Shown one piece after another: positions 1-7,589 of a stretch of 16,823 nucleotides of DNA. Origin of the DNA: an uncultured Tessaracoccus sp. (GTDB lineage: Bacteria > Actinomycetota > Actinomycetes > Propionibacteriales > Propionibacteriaceae); contig NZ_CAMYFI010000048.1 in assembly GCF_947255005.1 (NCBI RefSeq), forward strand, positions 1-16,823. Direction: 5' to 3'. The position numbers and the translations under genes were made by a program. Numbering within the stretch: the first letter of the stretch is position 1; every line of letters starts with the position of its first letter. The notes below the pieces were generated by a model. That model was not told the DNA's origin and did not search any database. It worked only from the letters and a program-made list of their open reading frames with translations.

Positions 1-465
1 ACCGACTCCGACCAGCTCCACCGCTGTGCCCGCCGGCAAGGCAGCAGTGGGGAGTTGGCCGTGGCTGAGCCGCAGGCCGACGAGCGCCTGGCCGCTGGGC
101 AGTGGGTTGTCGCCGACGTGGGAGGCCAGCGGGAACGACCCCACCGGGAGATCTGTGAGCGCGGTGTGTCCGACGAGGTCGTCGAGGGCATCCGCGGCGA
201 GGGTCTGCGTCGAAAACCCGGCCGGCACCTGCACGACGCGCAACTGCTCCTGCGTGACGACGGAACCGCGCGCGATGGGTTGAGCCACGGCGACTACCGA
301 CGCGTAGTTCGTCGACGACTGGTAGATGTAGGCGAATCCGAGCGCGCCGAGTACCACGGCGAGCACTCCACCCGCGATGAGTTTCGGGCTCCGTCGTGCA
401 CGCATTTGCACTGCGTCGGGGCGGGGGAGCTTCGTTGCCCTCGCGTCAGCTTCAGTTGCACCCAT
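1..465 (-). CDS. SAF-domain membrane protein, CpaB/FlgA-like (partial, C-terminus beyond the window)
   Basis: The reverse strand reads as 155 open codons that run off the window edge, so the C-terminus is missing. I chose the ATG at 465 because GGAGG lies 8 nt upstream of it; an in-frame ATG at 483 has no comparable site. A basic stretch (around residues 20-28, RARR) precedes one hydrophobic segment at about residues 29-46 (LIAGGVLAVVLGALGFAY). After it comes an extracellular part with the pattern of an SAF domain: VAQPIARGSVVTQEQLRVVQVP, then GHTALTDLPVGSFPLASHVG. SAF domains occur in CpaB pilus-assembly proteins, FlgA and sialic acid synthases; the N-terminal anchor points to the CpaB-like group. 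No pilus genes are visible here, so the role is open. The next gene upstream on the same strand is an unknown 137-aa protein, 168 nt away across the DnaA-box cluster. Confidence 0.8.
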   Translation of the reverse strand, partial: MGATEADARATKLPRPDAVQMRARRSPKLIAGGVLAVVLGALGFAYIYQSSTNYASVVAVAQPIARGSVVTQEQLRVVQVPAGFSTQTLAADALDDLVGHTALTDLPVGSFPLASHVGDNPLPSGQALVGLRLSHGQLPTAALPAGTAVELVGVG

Positions 466-529
466 AGCTGGCACCTCCGCCATGAAAGCTATGTGGTCGA
501 CGGGGTCACTTCAGCCTTTTTCCGACAAC

Positions 530-611
530 TGTGGAAAACTTTTCGAGATTTCGGGGATTCAGACCTAGTTATCCACAGGTTGTGTGGATAACGGTGGGAA
601 AATGTGGGAAA
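530..611. promoter_or_regulatory. Cluster of DnaA-box-like sites with a perfect inverted pair
   Basis: TTATCCACA at 569-577 and TGTGGATAA at 583-591 are two exact copies of the classic DnaA-box consensus, facing each other across 5 nt. With the flanking G and C the arms are 10 bp and perfect. Two weaker sites have the second orientation: TGTGGAAAA at 530-538 (one mismatch) and TGTGGGAAA at 603-611 (two mismatches). The cluster lies between two minus-strand genes, 65-150 nt upstream of the SAF-domain start. No dnaA or dnaN is near, so it is probably not oriC. DnaA-dependent control of the SAF gene or DnaA titration are inferences; another dyad-binding regulator could also use it. Confidence 0.55.
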
Positions 612-633
612 CCCCTGTGGTGTGGCGATGAGC

Positions 634-1047
634 CTAGTCAGATTGGTTGACCTTGCCCTCGAGCACCCACTGGAGGAACTCGCGGAGGTATCCCGTCTCG
701 CCGTCACGCCCGCCGCGCCCGACCACGAGGGTGGGTTGCGTGCCGGGGAGTTTCACTCCGCGCAGGCGCTCTTTAAGGCCGCCGCCCACCACCAGGTGAT
801 GGAAGCCGCCGTCCTCGTCGATGGCCACGGAGTGGTTCTGACGCAGGTACCATCCGCGCTTGTCAGTTTTCACTTTGGCCCCGCTATACGTGGTGGCTTT
901 CAGGGGAACGGGGGCGAGGCCCTGCTGCTTTGCTTGCCGCACGAACTCATCAATGAGCACCTGCGCCTCCAGCGCCTCCGACCTGGCCTGCTGCTCAGCC
1001 AACTGGAGCCGGATCCGTGCTGCTTCTGCGCGTTCGCCACCTGCCAT
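634..1047 (-). CDS. Conserved hypothetical protein, 137 aa
   Basis: I do not recognise a named family. The protein is 137 residues with no signal peptide or membrane segment. Residues 1-35 form a charged, Ala/Glu/Gln-rich helix (IRLQLAEQQARSEALEAQ) that could be a short coiled coil. The rest is a compact alpha/beta region with KVKTDKRGWYLRQNHSVAI followed by DEDGGFHHLVV, and a Gly-rich GRGGRDGETG near the C-terminus; the alternating pattern looks like real coding, not a shadow frame. The ATG at 1047 has a modest AGGGTGA about 5 nt upstream. It is co-oriented with the SAF-domain gene but separated from it by 168 nt containing DnaA boxes, so an operon is not clear. It diverges from the FGGY kinase across a 71-nt palindrome. 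Cytoplasmic location is inferred. Confidence 0.75.
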   Translation of the reverse strand: MAGGERAEAARIRLQLAEQQARSEALEAQVLIDEFVRQAKQQGLAPVPLKATTYSGAKVKTDKRGWYLRQNHSVAIDEDGGFHHLVVGGGLKERLRGVKLPGTQPTLVVGRGGRDGETGYLREFLQWVLEGKVNQSD

Positions 1048-1074
1048 ACCGTCACCCTACCGGGCCAGCATTAT

Positions 1075-1145
1075 CCCAATACTCACTTGCGCTTGCTCGA
1101 AAGCCTCATTTCGGGCGTTTTCGACAAACGCAAGTGAGTATTGGG
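1075..1145. repeat. 71-nt near-perfect palindrome (hairpin or MITE-like element)
   Basis: The outer arms CCCAATACTCACTTGCG (1075-1091) and its exact reverse complement (1129-1145) give 17 perfect pairs. Pairing continues inward with one bulge and a few mismatches (CTTGCTCGAAAG against TTTCGACAAA) to a loop near TCATTTCGG around 1105-1113. It lies between the start of the minus-strand 137-aa gene and the plus-strand kinase. It has no T-run like a terminator and sits at a divergent promoter region, so a small mobile palindrome, a protein-binding site or an RNA hairpin are all possible. I see no second copy of this sequence in the window. Confidence 0.7.
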
Positions 1146-1204
1146 TTAGCTCCGCCCGGATACCCCCTGCATGGTGGGCCATGCGACGCTGGCATAGTAG
1201 ACAC

Positions 1205-2719
1205 ATGACGCCACAACCTGATTCTCCGCTCGTGCTTGGTCTGGATTCCTCGACAACGGGCTCAAAAGCGCTCATCACGGACATGGACGGGAAGGTCTTC
1301 GCCCTTGGCAAGGCGACATACGACATTCTCCAGCCCGCGCCAGACCACTACGAACAAGACGCGCGAGATTGGGGACACGCCGCGTTCTCGGCCATCGCCG
1401 ATGCTGTTGCGCAGCTTGAGCCGCAGGACCGACGCCGCCTAGCTGCGTGCTGCATCACCCCGCAGCGTCAAACGTTCGTGGTGTGTGACGATGATGGCAC
1501 CCCGCGTCGCAACGCCATTTTGTGGCTGGACGGGCGAGCGTCGGATGAGGTCCGGCGCATTGGGTCAACGCGCGTCCACCAGATTTCCGGGTTCGAGCCC
1601 GACGTCACTCCGTCGATCTACAAAATCGCATGGCTCGCCCATCACGAGAGCGAACTCCTGCGCAGCGCGCAACGCGTCGTCGGAGTGCACTCCTGGCTGG
1701 TGCACAAACTCACAGGCCAGTGGGTTGACTCCGTGGCAACAGCAGACAGTTTGGGCATCTGTGATCTCGCCCGGCTGGAATGGTCTGACGAGCTCCTCGA
1801 GTTGAGCGGTCTACGGCGCCAGCAACTTCCTGATCTCGCGGCCGCGGCCAGCGTCGTCGGTACCATGCTTCCCGACGTTGCCTCCTCTCTGGGGCTAGCC
1901 GGTCCGATTCCCGTCGTGGCAGGGTGCGGAGATGGTCAGGCCGCAGCGCTCGGCGCCGGGGTCACCGAGGCCGATGAGGGTTATCTCAATATGGGCACCG
2001 CCGTTGTCGCAGGGGTTCATTCCTCCCAATACCGCTGGAGCCAGGTATATCGCACCGACGTCGCAGGCATCCCAGGCAGCTATGTGTTGGAAGTGGTGCA
2101 GAACTCGGGTGCCCACTTGGCGCAGTGGTTCCGCACTGCGCTCGGTGATCCAGCCCTCCACGGTGCCCCTGACCCGGAACTCGAGCAAGCGGCGGCCCAA
2201 GTACGCCCAGGTGCTGATGGGCTGCTCACCTTGCCGTATTGGAATGCAGTCCAGTCGCCGCATTGGGACCCGCTCGCCCGAGGAGCCATGGTGGGTTTCA
2301 CCGGCTCACACAGCAGGCCTGCCATGTATCGATCACTACTGGAAGGCATCTGCTTGGAGACTGGTCGCAACCTTGCGGCCCTCGACGCCGAAACCGGAAC
2401 ACCGATGCGAAAACTCAGGATCATGGGTGGCGGGCAGCGTTCAGACCTATGGTGTCGCATCATGGCGGCGTGTGTGGCGCGACCGCTCGAACGCTGTATG
2501 AGTGAGGAAATCTCGGCCCTCGGCGCGGCCGTGATGGCCGCCAGTGCAGTAGCTGAACGCTCGGTGCCAGAAATGTCGAGGCAGATGGCTGAGCCAGGAG
2601 ACACCATCGAACCTCAGCCAGAGTTGGTGGAGGAATACGCATCAATTGCTGACGTCCAAGGAGAGCTCTACCACGCATTGTCGGGGGTGTTTCCTCGGCT
2701 GGAAGCGCTGCGGCAGTAG
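1205..2719 (+). CDS. FGGY-family carbohydrate kinase, xylulokinase-like
   Basis: A 504-aa protein of typical FGGY-kinase length that phosphorylates a sugar or polyol with ATP in the cytoplasm; xylulose is the likeliest substrate but is not proven. Family motifs in order: LGLDSSTTGSKALI at residues 10-23 (N-terminal phosphate loop), VHSWLVHKLTG near 163, GCGDGQAAALGAG with the candidate catalytic Asp at 243, NMGTAVVAGV soon after, EGICLETG in the C-terminal half, then IMGGGQRSDLWCRIMA and SEEISALGAAVMAA (FGGY C-terminal signature region). The reading frame is open back to 860, but homology begins just after the ATG at 1205, and the extra upstream residues cross the palindrome at 1075-1145. No good Shine-Dalgarno precedes the ATG, so a leaderless transcript is possible. 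No sugar transporter, isomerase or regulator is adjacent, and the 89-nt gap to the next gene leaves co-transcription open. Confidence 0.85.
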   Translation: MTPQPDSPLVLGLDSSTTGSKALITDMDGKVFALGKATYDILQPAPDHYEQDARDWGHAAFSAIADAVAQLEPQDRRRLAACCITPQRQTFVVCDDDGTPRRNAILWLDGRASDEVRRIGSTRVHQISGFEPDVTPSIYKIAWLAHHESELLRSAQRVVGVHSWLVHKLTGQWVDSVATADSLGICDLARLEWSDELLELSGLRRQQLPDLAAAASVVGTMLPDVASSLGLAGPIPVVAGCGDGQAAALGAGVTEADEGYLNMGTAVVAGVHSSQYRWSQVYRTDVAGIPGSYVLEVVQNSGAHLAQWFRTALGDPALHGAPDPELEQAAAQVRPGADGLLTLPYWNAVQSPHWDPLARGAMVGFTGSHSRPAMYRSLLEGICLETGRNLAALDAETGTPMRKLRIMGGGQRSDLWCRIMAACVARPLERCMSEEISALGAAVMAASAVAERSVPEMSRQMAEPGDTIEPQPELVEEYASIADVQGELYHALSGVFPRLEALRQ

Positions 2720-2808
2720 CCTCGTCGAGGCAAGACCGAGGTACCCCAGGCGAATCGTTACTCGAGGCCCGAGGTGCGCCACAATCTCGTCGCCGTAGGA
2801 TGAACTGC

Positions 2809-4395
2809 GTGGTTGAGATCCTTGCTGGGGCACCGCTGCTGACACTGTTCCTGGCGGTGGCGCTGGGCACGCTCGTCGGTGCGATCCCCTTTGGCCCTTT
2901 GAGATTTGGTCCGGCCGGCGCCTTGTTCGTCGGCCTGGCCCTGGGTGCGCTCGACCCCGCACTCGGGGAAGGGCTCGGTTTGGTGCAAGCCATCGGGCTG
3001 GGGCTGTTCGTCTACACCATCGGTTTGGCGGCGGGCGAGTCGTTCTTCCGCGACTTCGCTAAACAAGCTCCCCTCATGCTGGGCGCCGTGGTGTTGCTGG
3101 GGGGATACGCGGCGCTCATCGTCGGCGCCGATGCGCTGCTCGGCATCGACCCAGCCATGGGCGGCGGACTGTTCGCAGGCTCGCTCACCACCACTCCCGC
3201 GCTCGCCGCGGCACAAAGCGCCTCGGACGGCTCCCCGGCACCTGCCGTGGGCTACGCCATCACCTACCCCATCGGCGTGATCATCACGATGATCATGGTC
3301 ACCTTCGTGACGCGCACCAAGCTCCCCGCCCGCAACGACCCCGACCACGCCGCACGCGCCCGGCTCGAAGCCATCACCGTCGAACTCCACGACGACATTT
3401 ACGTCCACGACGTGCCAGGCATCGCCGAAGTCCCCGGCAAGGTGGGCGGCGAGGTGCGGATCTCCTACATGATGCGCGACGGCGAGATGACCGTCGCCCG
3501 CCCCGACCAGCTCCTCCACCGCGGCGACCGCGTGGTGCTCGTCGGTACACCCGACGGTGTGCACCGCGCCGCGGAACAGATCGGCCAAGAAGTGAAGGAG
3601 CATCTCCTCCACGACCGCCGCTCAGTCGACTTCCGCCACTTCGTCGTCTCCAACCCGCGCACCGCAGGCCGCACCGTGAACGAGCTGCGCATCCCGGCTC
3701 GCTTCGACGGCATCATCACCCGCGTGCGCCGCGGCGACACCGAACTGCTCGCCCACGCCGAGATGCGCCTCCAGCTGGGTGACCGCGTGCTGGCCGTCGC
3801 TCCCGCCGGGCGCCTCGACGAGTTGGCCGGCGTGTTCGGAGACAGCGAGCGGAAGGTCACCGAAGTCGACTTCTTCTCCATGGGGCTCGGCATGGCGCTG
3901 GGCATCGCGCTCGGGCTGATCTCGATCCCCTTCGGCGCGGGCGCCATCGCGCTCGGCAGCGCCGCGGGGCCGCTCGTCGTCGGGCTGATCCTGGGCTACC
4001 TCGACCGCTCCGGCCCACTCGTATGGACCATCCCCAACGCCGCCAACCTCACTATCCGTCAACTCGGCCTCGTGCTCTTCCTCGCCTGCGTCGGCCTCTC
4101 CAGCGGGCAGGCCTTCGCCTCCACAGCGTTCTCCCTCACCGGCCTCAAAGTGGGCCTCACCGCGGCCGTCGCGTTGGTGATCCTGCTCGGAATCTTCTGG
4201 GTGCTCGGTTATCTCCTCGGGCATTCGACGGCGCGCGTCGCCGGCGCGATGGCGGGCCTCGTCGGGCAGCCGGCCATCTTGAACCACGCCAATTCCCTCA
4301 TCGACGACGACCGCACCGACGCCGGTTACACCGCCCTCTTCGCGCTGGGGATCATCGCGAAGATCATGTTCGTCCAGTTCGTGGTCGCCTTCTAA
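2809..4395 (+). CDS. AspT/YidE-type transporter with two TrkA-C domains
   Basis: A 528-aa membrane protein of the aspartate:alanine exchanger family. The layout is the family hallmark: an N-terminal membrane half (about residues 1-165, with TLVGAIPFGPLRFGPAGALF and FVYTIGLAAGESFF), two cytosolic TrkA-C/RCK-C domains (about 185-355, including LLHRGDRVVLVGTP and LQLGDRVLAVAP), and a second membrane half repeating the first (from about 360: GLGMALGIALGLISIPFG, then GLVLFLACVGLSSGQAF). The substrate is unknown; characterised members exchange aspartate and alanine, many others are uncharacterised. I prefer GTG at 2809, with AGGA 8 nt upstream, over ATG at 2800, whose AGG would be adjacent to the start. 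There is no decarboxylase partner as in asp operons. Its stop overlaps by 2 nt the stop of a minus-strand gene remnant and is followed by a palindromic repeat. Confidence 0.85.
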   Translation: MVEILAGAPLLTLFLAVALGTLVGAIPFGPLRFGPAGALFVGLALGALDPALGEGLGLVQAIGLGLFVYTIGLAAGESFFRDFAKQAPLMLGAVVLLGGYAALIVGADALLGIDPAMGGGLFAGSLTTTPALAAAQSASDGSPAPAVGYAITYPIGVIITMIMVTFVTRTKLPARNDPDHAARARLEAITVELHDDIYVHDVPGIAEVPGKVGGEVRISYMMRDGEMTVARPDQLLHRGDRVVLVGTPDGVHRAAEQIGQEVKEHLLHDRRSVDFRHFVVSNPRTAGRTVNELRIPARFDGIITRVRRGDTELLAHAEMRLQLGDRVLAVAPAGRLDELAGVFGDSERKVTEVDFFSMGLGMALGIALGLISIPFGAGAIALGSAAGPLVVGLILGYLDRSGPLVWTIPNAANLTIRQLGLVLFLACVGLSSGQAFASTAFSLTGLKVGLTAAVALVILLGIFWVLGYLLGHSTARVAGAMAGLVGQPAILNHANSLIDDDRTDAGYTALFALGIIAKIMFVQFVVAF

Positions 4396-4457
4396 ACCAC
4401 GGCGGGCCGCAACTCGGCGTCGAGCAGCCACTGCCGCAGCGCAACGTGTAAACGCAG
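4392..4457 (-). pseudogene. C-terminal remnant of an unidentified gene, truncated at the repeat
   Basis: The minus strand reads RLHVALRQWLLDAELRP, then AVV and a stop, whose codon overlaps the plus-strand transporter stop. The amphipathic pattern (Leu/Arg/Trp) looks like a genuine protein tail. Upstream the frame enters the palindromic repeat at 4458-4540 and meets a TGA at 4482-4484, so no complete gene exists. I infer that the repeat replaced or inserted into the rest of the gene. The family is not recognised, and a chance open stretch cannot be excluded. Confidence 0.3.
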
Positions 4458-4540
4458 ATGCGCGACTGAGCGCACTCCAGATCATGAAAATGCCCTCTGA
4501 GGGGCGAAAATCAGCAACTGGAGTGCGCTCAGTCGCACAT
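4458..4540. repeat. Palindromic repeat, copy 1 (core CGACTGAGCGCACTCCAG)
   Basis: The arms at 4458-4480 and 4518-4540 are 23 bp with one mismatch; the 37-nt interior holds a smaller CCCTC/AGGGG hairpin. It fills most of the space between two convergent genes, so it could terminate transcription from both sides, though there is no T-run. The same 18-nt core, also arranged as an inverted repeat, occurs at 7531-7603, which marks it as a dispersed family. Confidence 0.8.
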
Positions 4541-4546
4541 TCGGGA

Positions 4547-6346
4547 CTAGCCGATGAGCCCGAACCGCTTGAGGATCTTGCGCCCGGTGGCGGAATCCGA
4601 CGCCTGCAGCGCCAACAGCTGCGCGTAGATGCCGTTCGTCTTCGCGAGTTCCGCAGGGGAGCCCACTTCGTCGATGCTGCCGCCGCGCAACGTGACGATG
4701 CGGTCGACGGACGAGATCGTCGAAAGCCGGTGCGCGATGATGATGGCGGTTCGGCCGGTCATGAGTTCGTCGAGCCCAGCCTGCACTTGACGCTCGGCCT
4801 TGGTGTCGAGGGCGGAGGTGGCCTCGTCGAGGACGAGGATCGGTGCGTCCTTCAGCATGGCGCGCGCGACAGCGAGGCGCTGCTTCTGCCCGCCGGAGAG
4901 CTTCACGCCCCGCTCGCCGATCTGGGTGTCGAGGCCTTCGGGGAGGTTGCGCACGAACATGTTCGCATTCGCCCGTCGGATGACCTCGTGGAGTTGCTCG
5001 TCGGAGGCGGAAGGATCGCCGTAGTGCAGGTTCTCCCGGACGGTGCCGGAGAACAGGCTCGCGTCCTGGAACACGACGCCGATCTGCTCGCGCAGCGCCT
5101 TCGTCGGCGTCGTCGTCACATCGTTGCCGCGCACCAGCACCTGCCCGGAGGTGGGGGAGTAGAGCTTCATCAGCAGGTTCACCATCGTCGACTTACCGCC
5201 GCCGGACTCGCCGACGAGGGCGATGCGCTCGCCGCGTCGCACGGCGAGGTTGATGTCGCGCAGCACGAGCTGGTCGTCGTCGTAACCGAAGTCGACGTCG
5301 CGGAACTCAATCACCGGGTCGGCTGAGCTCCACTCGATCGGCGCCGAGGGGGCATCGTCGAGGGCGTTGAGTGGCTCGTCGGGCTGGTCCATCACCTTGT
5401 AATACTCGGCGCTGCCCGTGATCGCGCGTTGCAGGGTGTCGACGTAGTAGCTCATCGACGTAACAGGCGCCTTTGCTAGCTCGATGAGCTGGATGAGCAG
5501 CACCATCGATCCGATCGAGAAGGCCCCCTGCGCGGTCGCCACAAAAATAATGAGGTAGACGAGGAAGAACACGACGTCGAGGGCGCCGCGCCTAGCCACG
5601 TCCATTTTGTGCCAATACCTGGACTGCCCGGTGGTGAGCTTCACGGCCTCGCGGTAGTGATCGTCGAAGCTATCGAGTTCGGCGCGTTCGGCGGTGAACG
5701 ACTTCACGACGCGCAGCTGCCCGACGACCTCCGCGAAGCGCCCGCCCGCGACGTCGTAGTGCTCATTCTTTTGCTTCTCCCACACCTGCCATTTCCGGCT
5801 CGTCAGAGCCGTGAGCCAGATGAAGGTGGGGTAGATGATGAACAGCAGCAGCGCAAGCCACGGGGAGTGGATCGCGGCGACGACGAGCACCACCAGGATG
5901 GTCAATATGGTGGTGAAGAAGCTGTTGGAGAACACCTGGAGGAACTGGGAGATCGTCGTGATCGAGCGGTCCAGTTTGGAGATGATCGTGCCGGTGAGCT
6001 CGGTGTCGAAGTAGCGCTGCGGCATGCGAAGCAGCTTGTCAAAGTAGCTGTGGGAGAGGATCTGGCGCACCCGGGTGCTCATGAGGTCGCCCAGGTAGCC
6101 CGTGATGTTCGTGACGATGGAGTTCGTCGCCATGACCACCAGCAGCAGGACCGCGATGCGAATCAACGGTGTCGCGGATGGCGCGCGCTTGTTCGTCGCC
6201 ATATCGACGACGGTCTGCGTCGCGTCGGCGATGAGGAAGGGCATCAGCAGCGTGGTGGCCGTGGTGGCAATCGCACCGAGGATGATGCCCAGGTACAGCG
6301 GCCACAGCTCACGCGCGCCAGTAAGGATCCGCACAATGTTCTTCAC
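4547..6346 (-). CDS. ABC exporter half-transporter (membrane and ATPase domains fused)
   Basis: A 599-aa type I exporter, expected to act as a homodimer. Residues 1 to about 320 are the six-helix membrane domain; from about 340 on is the nucleotide-binding domain. All ATPase motifs are intact: Walker A GESGGGKST at 379-387, Q-loop in GVVFQDASLF, signature LSGGQKQR at 483-490, Walker B ILVLDEA with catalytic Glu508, D-loop SALD at 511-514 and switch His539 in AHRLS. The substrate is unknown; relatives move lipids, peptides or drugs. The start is GTG at 6346, with GGTGA upstream. It stands alone with no partner half-transporter, as expected for a homodimer, and diverges from a 10-TM membrane protein across 97 nt. 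Its 3' end abuts repeat copy 1. The C-terminal tail after the ATPase domain (ATGRKILKRFGLIG) is short and basic. Confidence 0.9.
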   Translation of the reverse strand: MKNIVRILTGARELWPLYLGIILGAIATTATTLLMPFLIADATQTVVDMATNKRAPSATPLIRIAVLLLVVMATNSIVTNITGYLGDLMSTRVRQILSHSYFDKLLRMPQRYFDTELTGTIISKLDRSITTISQFLQVFSNSFFTTILTILVVLVVAAIHSPWLALLLFIIYPTFIWLTALTSRKWQVWEKQKNEHYDVAGGRFAEVVGQLRVVKSFTAERAELDSFDDHYREAVKLTTGQSRYWHKMDVARRGALDVVFFLVYLIIFVATAQGAFSIGSMVLLIQLIELAKAPVTSMSYYVDTLQRAITGSAEYYKVMDQPDEPLNALDDAPSAPIEWSSADPVIEFRDVDFGYDDDQLVLRDINLAVRRGERIALVGESGGGKSTMVNLLMKLYSPTSGQVLVRGNDVTTTPTKALREQIGVVFQDASLFSGTVRENLHYGDPSASDEQLHEVIRRANANMFVRNLPEGLDTQIGERGVKLSGGQKQRLAVARAMLKDAPILVLDEATSALDTKAERQVQAGLDELMTGRTAIIIAHRLSTISSVDRIVTLRGGSIDEVGSPAELAKTNGIYAQLLALQASDSATGRKILKRFGLIG

Positions 6347-6383
6347 GTGTAGTCACCATAGCTGCGGGTGCTGCGGAAGTGGG

Positions 6384-6411
6384 TTGAGGTTCACTCCTGG
6401 CTGACTAGCAT
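6384..6411 (+). promoter_or_regulatory. Candidate promoter of the 10-TM membrane protein
   Basis: TTGAGG (6384-6389), a 16-nt spacer and TAGCAT (6406-6411) match the housekeeping pattern of a TTGA-type -35 and a TANNNT -10. Transcription would start near 6418, leaving a leader of about 26 nt before the TTG at 6444. This supports that start over the upstream TTG at 6411, which would overlap the -10. Confidence 0.45.
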
Positions 6412-6443
6412 TGACAAGGATCATGACGCAGGAGGGACGGACC

Positions 6444-7589
6444 TTGACCGAAGTCGAGACCCGCAACGTCGAATCAGTAGAACGCCACAGCGGACATCTC
6501 GAAAACGTCGCCCTCTTCTTGGGCGCGGGCGGGCTTGCTGTGGGGGTAACCGTCGGGCTTGTGGTGCTGAAAGATTTCACCGCGTTCCAGGGCAGTGGCT
6601 GGGTGAGTGTGGCGTCGATTTCCGACATGACCGCGGGGATCGTCGCAGGGGTGGTGTTCCTCCTCTCCTGGCTGTGGTTCGTGCACCCGTCGTGGTACCA
6701 AGGGGCGGGCGTGCTGCGCCGGGCGGTGCACACCGTCGGGCTGACGCTGTTGGTGGGGTCGCTCACCTTCTTGTTGATGCGTGCGTTCAACCGCGTCGTG
6801 GATGCTGCGTTCTTCGGTTTGCGCTTCGACGTGTGGTCGGGCACCGCGTTTATCGCGCTCGCGTGCGGCGTGAGTGCTTACTTCGCGGCGAGCGTGGCGG
6901 CGCGATTGACGTTGGAGTCGCTGTCGGTGGTGGTGTCGGCGTTTCTCGTGATGGGCGCGATGATGAGCGCCGTGAACGCGTCGGATCAATTCTGGTGGCA
7001 GATTCACTTTTCGAGCCTCGGGATGGCGTCGGGGCTTGCAGGGTTCACGTTTAACTACACGCTCATTCTGACCGGCGTTGTGATCGCCACGATGGCCGAC
7101 ATCCTCGCCTACGACATGCGAGGGTGGCTCGCTGCTACGAGGCAAGGGCGGTGGAAGTCTAGTGCGGTGAGCATCGGGCTCATGGTCATGGGCCTCGCCT
7201 TGGGCGGGATTGGGCTCATCCCGGTGAACGTTTCGCACGCGGGTCACCTGTTCACGACGTATGTGGCGGTGGGGGCATTCTTCGCGCTCGCGCTGGTGGC
7301 GCCGGTAATCCTGAGGGGCATTCCTTGGGGGTTTCGGGTGGTGTCGCTGCTCATCGTGGTGTTCGTCGCGCTGCTCGCGTACCTGTTTAAAGGTGTGCGC
7401 TATCTCGGCACCACGGGGTTCGAGATGCTGGCGGTTAGTACCGTGCTGGTGTGGATGGTGCTGTTCATTCGCACCATGGCAGCGGTGGGCAGGGACGCCG
7501 CCACGGAGGCCGAGGCAACATCGGAGAAGTCGACTGAGCGCACTCCAGAAGGGAATATCGGGGTCTCAGGGCAGGTGTTGTCGATCTAG
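6444..7589 (+). CDS. Multi-pass membrane protein of unknown family (about 10 TM)
   Basis: A 381-aa integral membrane protein with about ten hydrophobic segments spread evenly from residue 25 to 355, for example VALFLGAGGLAVGVTVGL, IVAGVVFLLSWLWFV, VSIGLMVMGLALGGIGLIPV and VVSLLIVVFVALLAYLF. Some features (SVASISD after the first segment, GFEMLAVSTVLVWM in the last) faintly recall DUF998-type proteins, but I cannot assign it. The start is TTG at 6444: GGAGGG lies 7 nt upstream. Earlier in-frame TTG (6411) and ATG (6423) lack proper spacing. The last 20 or so codons, including the stop, lie inside palindromic repeat copy 2, so the C-terminal tail (STERTPEGNIG and following) derives from the repeat. 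It diverges from the ABC exporter; a functional link is only suggested by adjacency. Confidence 0.75.
   Translation: MTEVETRNVESVERHSGHLENVALFLGAGGLAVGVTVGLVVLKDFTAFQGSGWVSVASISDMTAGIVAGVVFLLSWLWFVHPSWYQGAGVLRRAVHTVGLTLLVGSLTFLLMRAFNRVVDAAFFGLRFDVWSGTAFIALACGVSAYFAASVAARLTLESLSVVVSAFLVMGAMMSAVNASDQFWWQIHFSSLGMASGLAGFTFNYTLILTGVVIATMADILAYDMRGWLAATRQGRWKSSAVSIGLMVMGLALGGIGLIPVNVSHAGHLFTTYVAVGAFFALALVAPVILRGIPWGFRVVSLLIVVFVALLAYLFKGVRYLGTTGFEMLAVSTVLVWMVLFIRTMAAVGRDAATEAEATSEKSTERTPEGNIGVSGQVLSI

Noticed and set aside
530..611. Chromosomal origin oriC
   Set aside because: dnaA, dnaN and an AT-rich unwinding region are missing, and there are only two perfect boxes; kept as a DnaA-box cluster only.
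489..707. 72-codon minus-strand frame across the DnaA-box cluster
   Set aside because: Ser/Arg/Thr-rich translation without a ribosome site; it overlaps the end of the 137-aa gene in another frame.
860..1204. 115-codon N-terminal extension of the FGGY kinase
   Set aside because: FGGY homology starts within a few residues of the ATG at 1205, and the extension crosses the 71-nt palindrome and overlaps the 137-aa gene on the other strand.
5609..6352. 247-codon and other open frames opposite the ABC exporter
   Set aside because: Same effect; the composition (Asp/Glu/Arg/His runs) is that of antisense high-G+C frames, while the exporter has every ABC motif.
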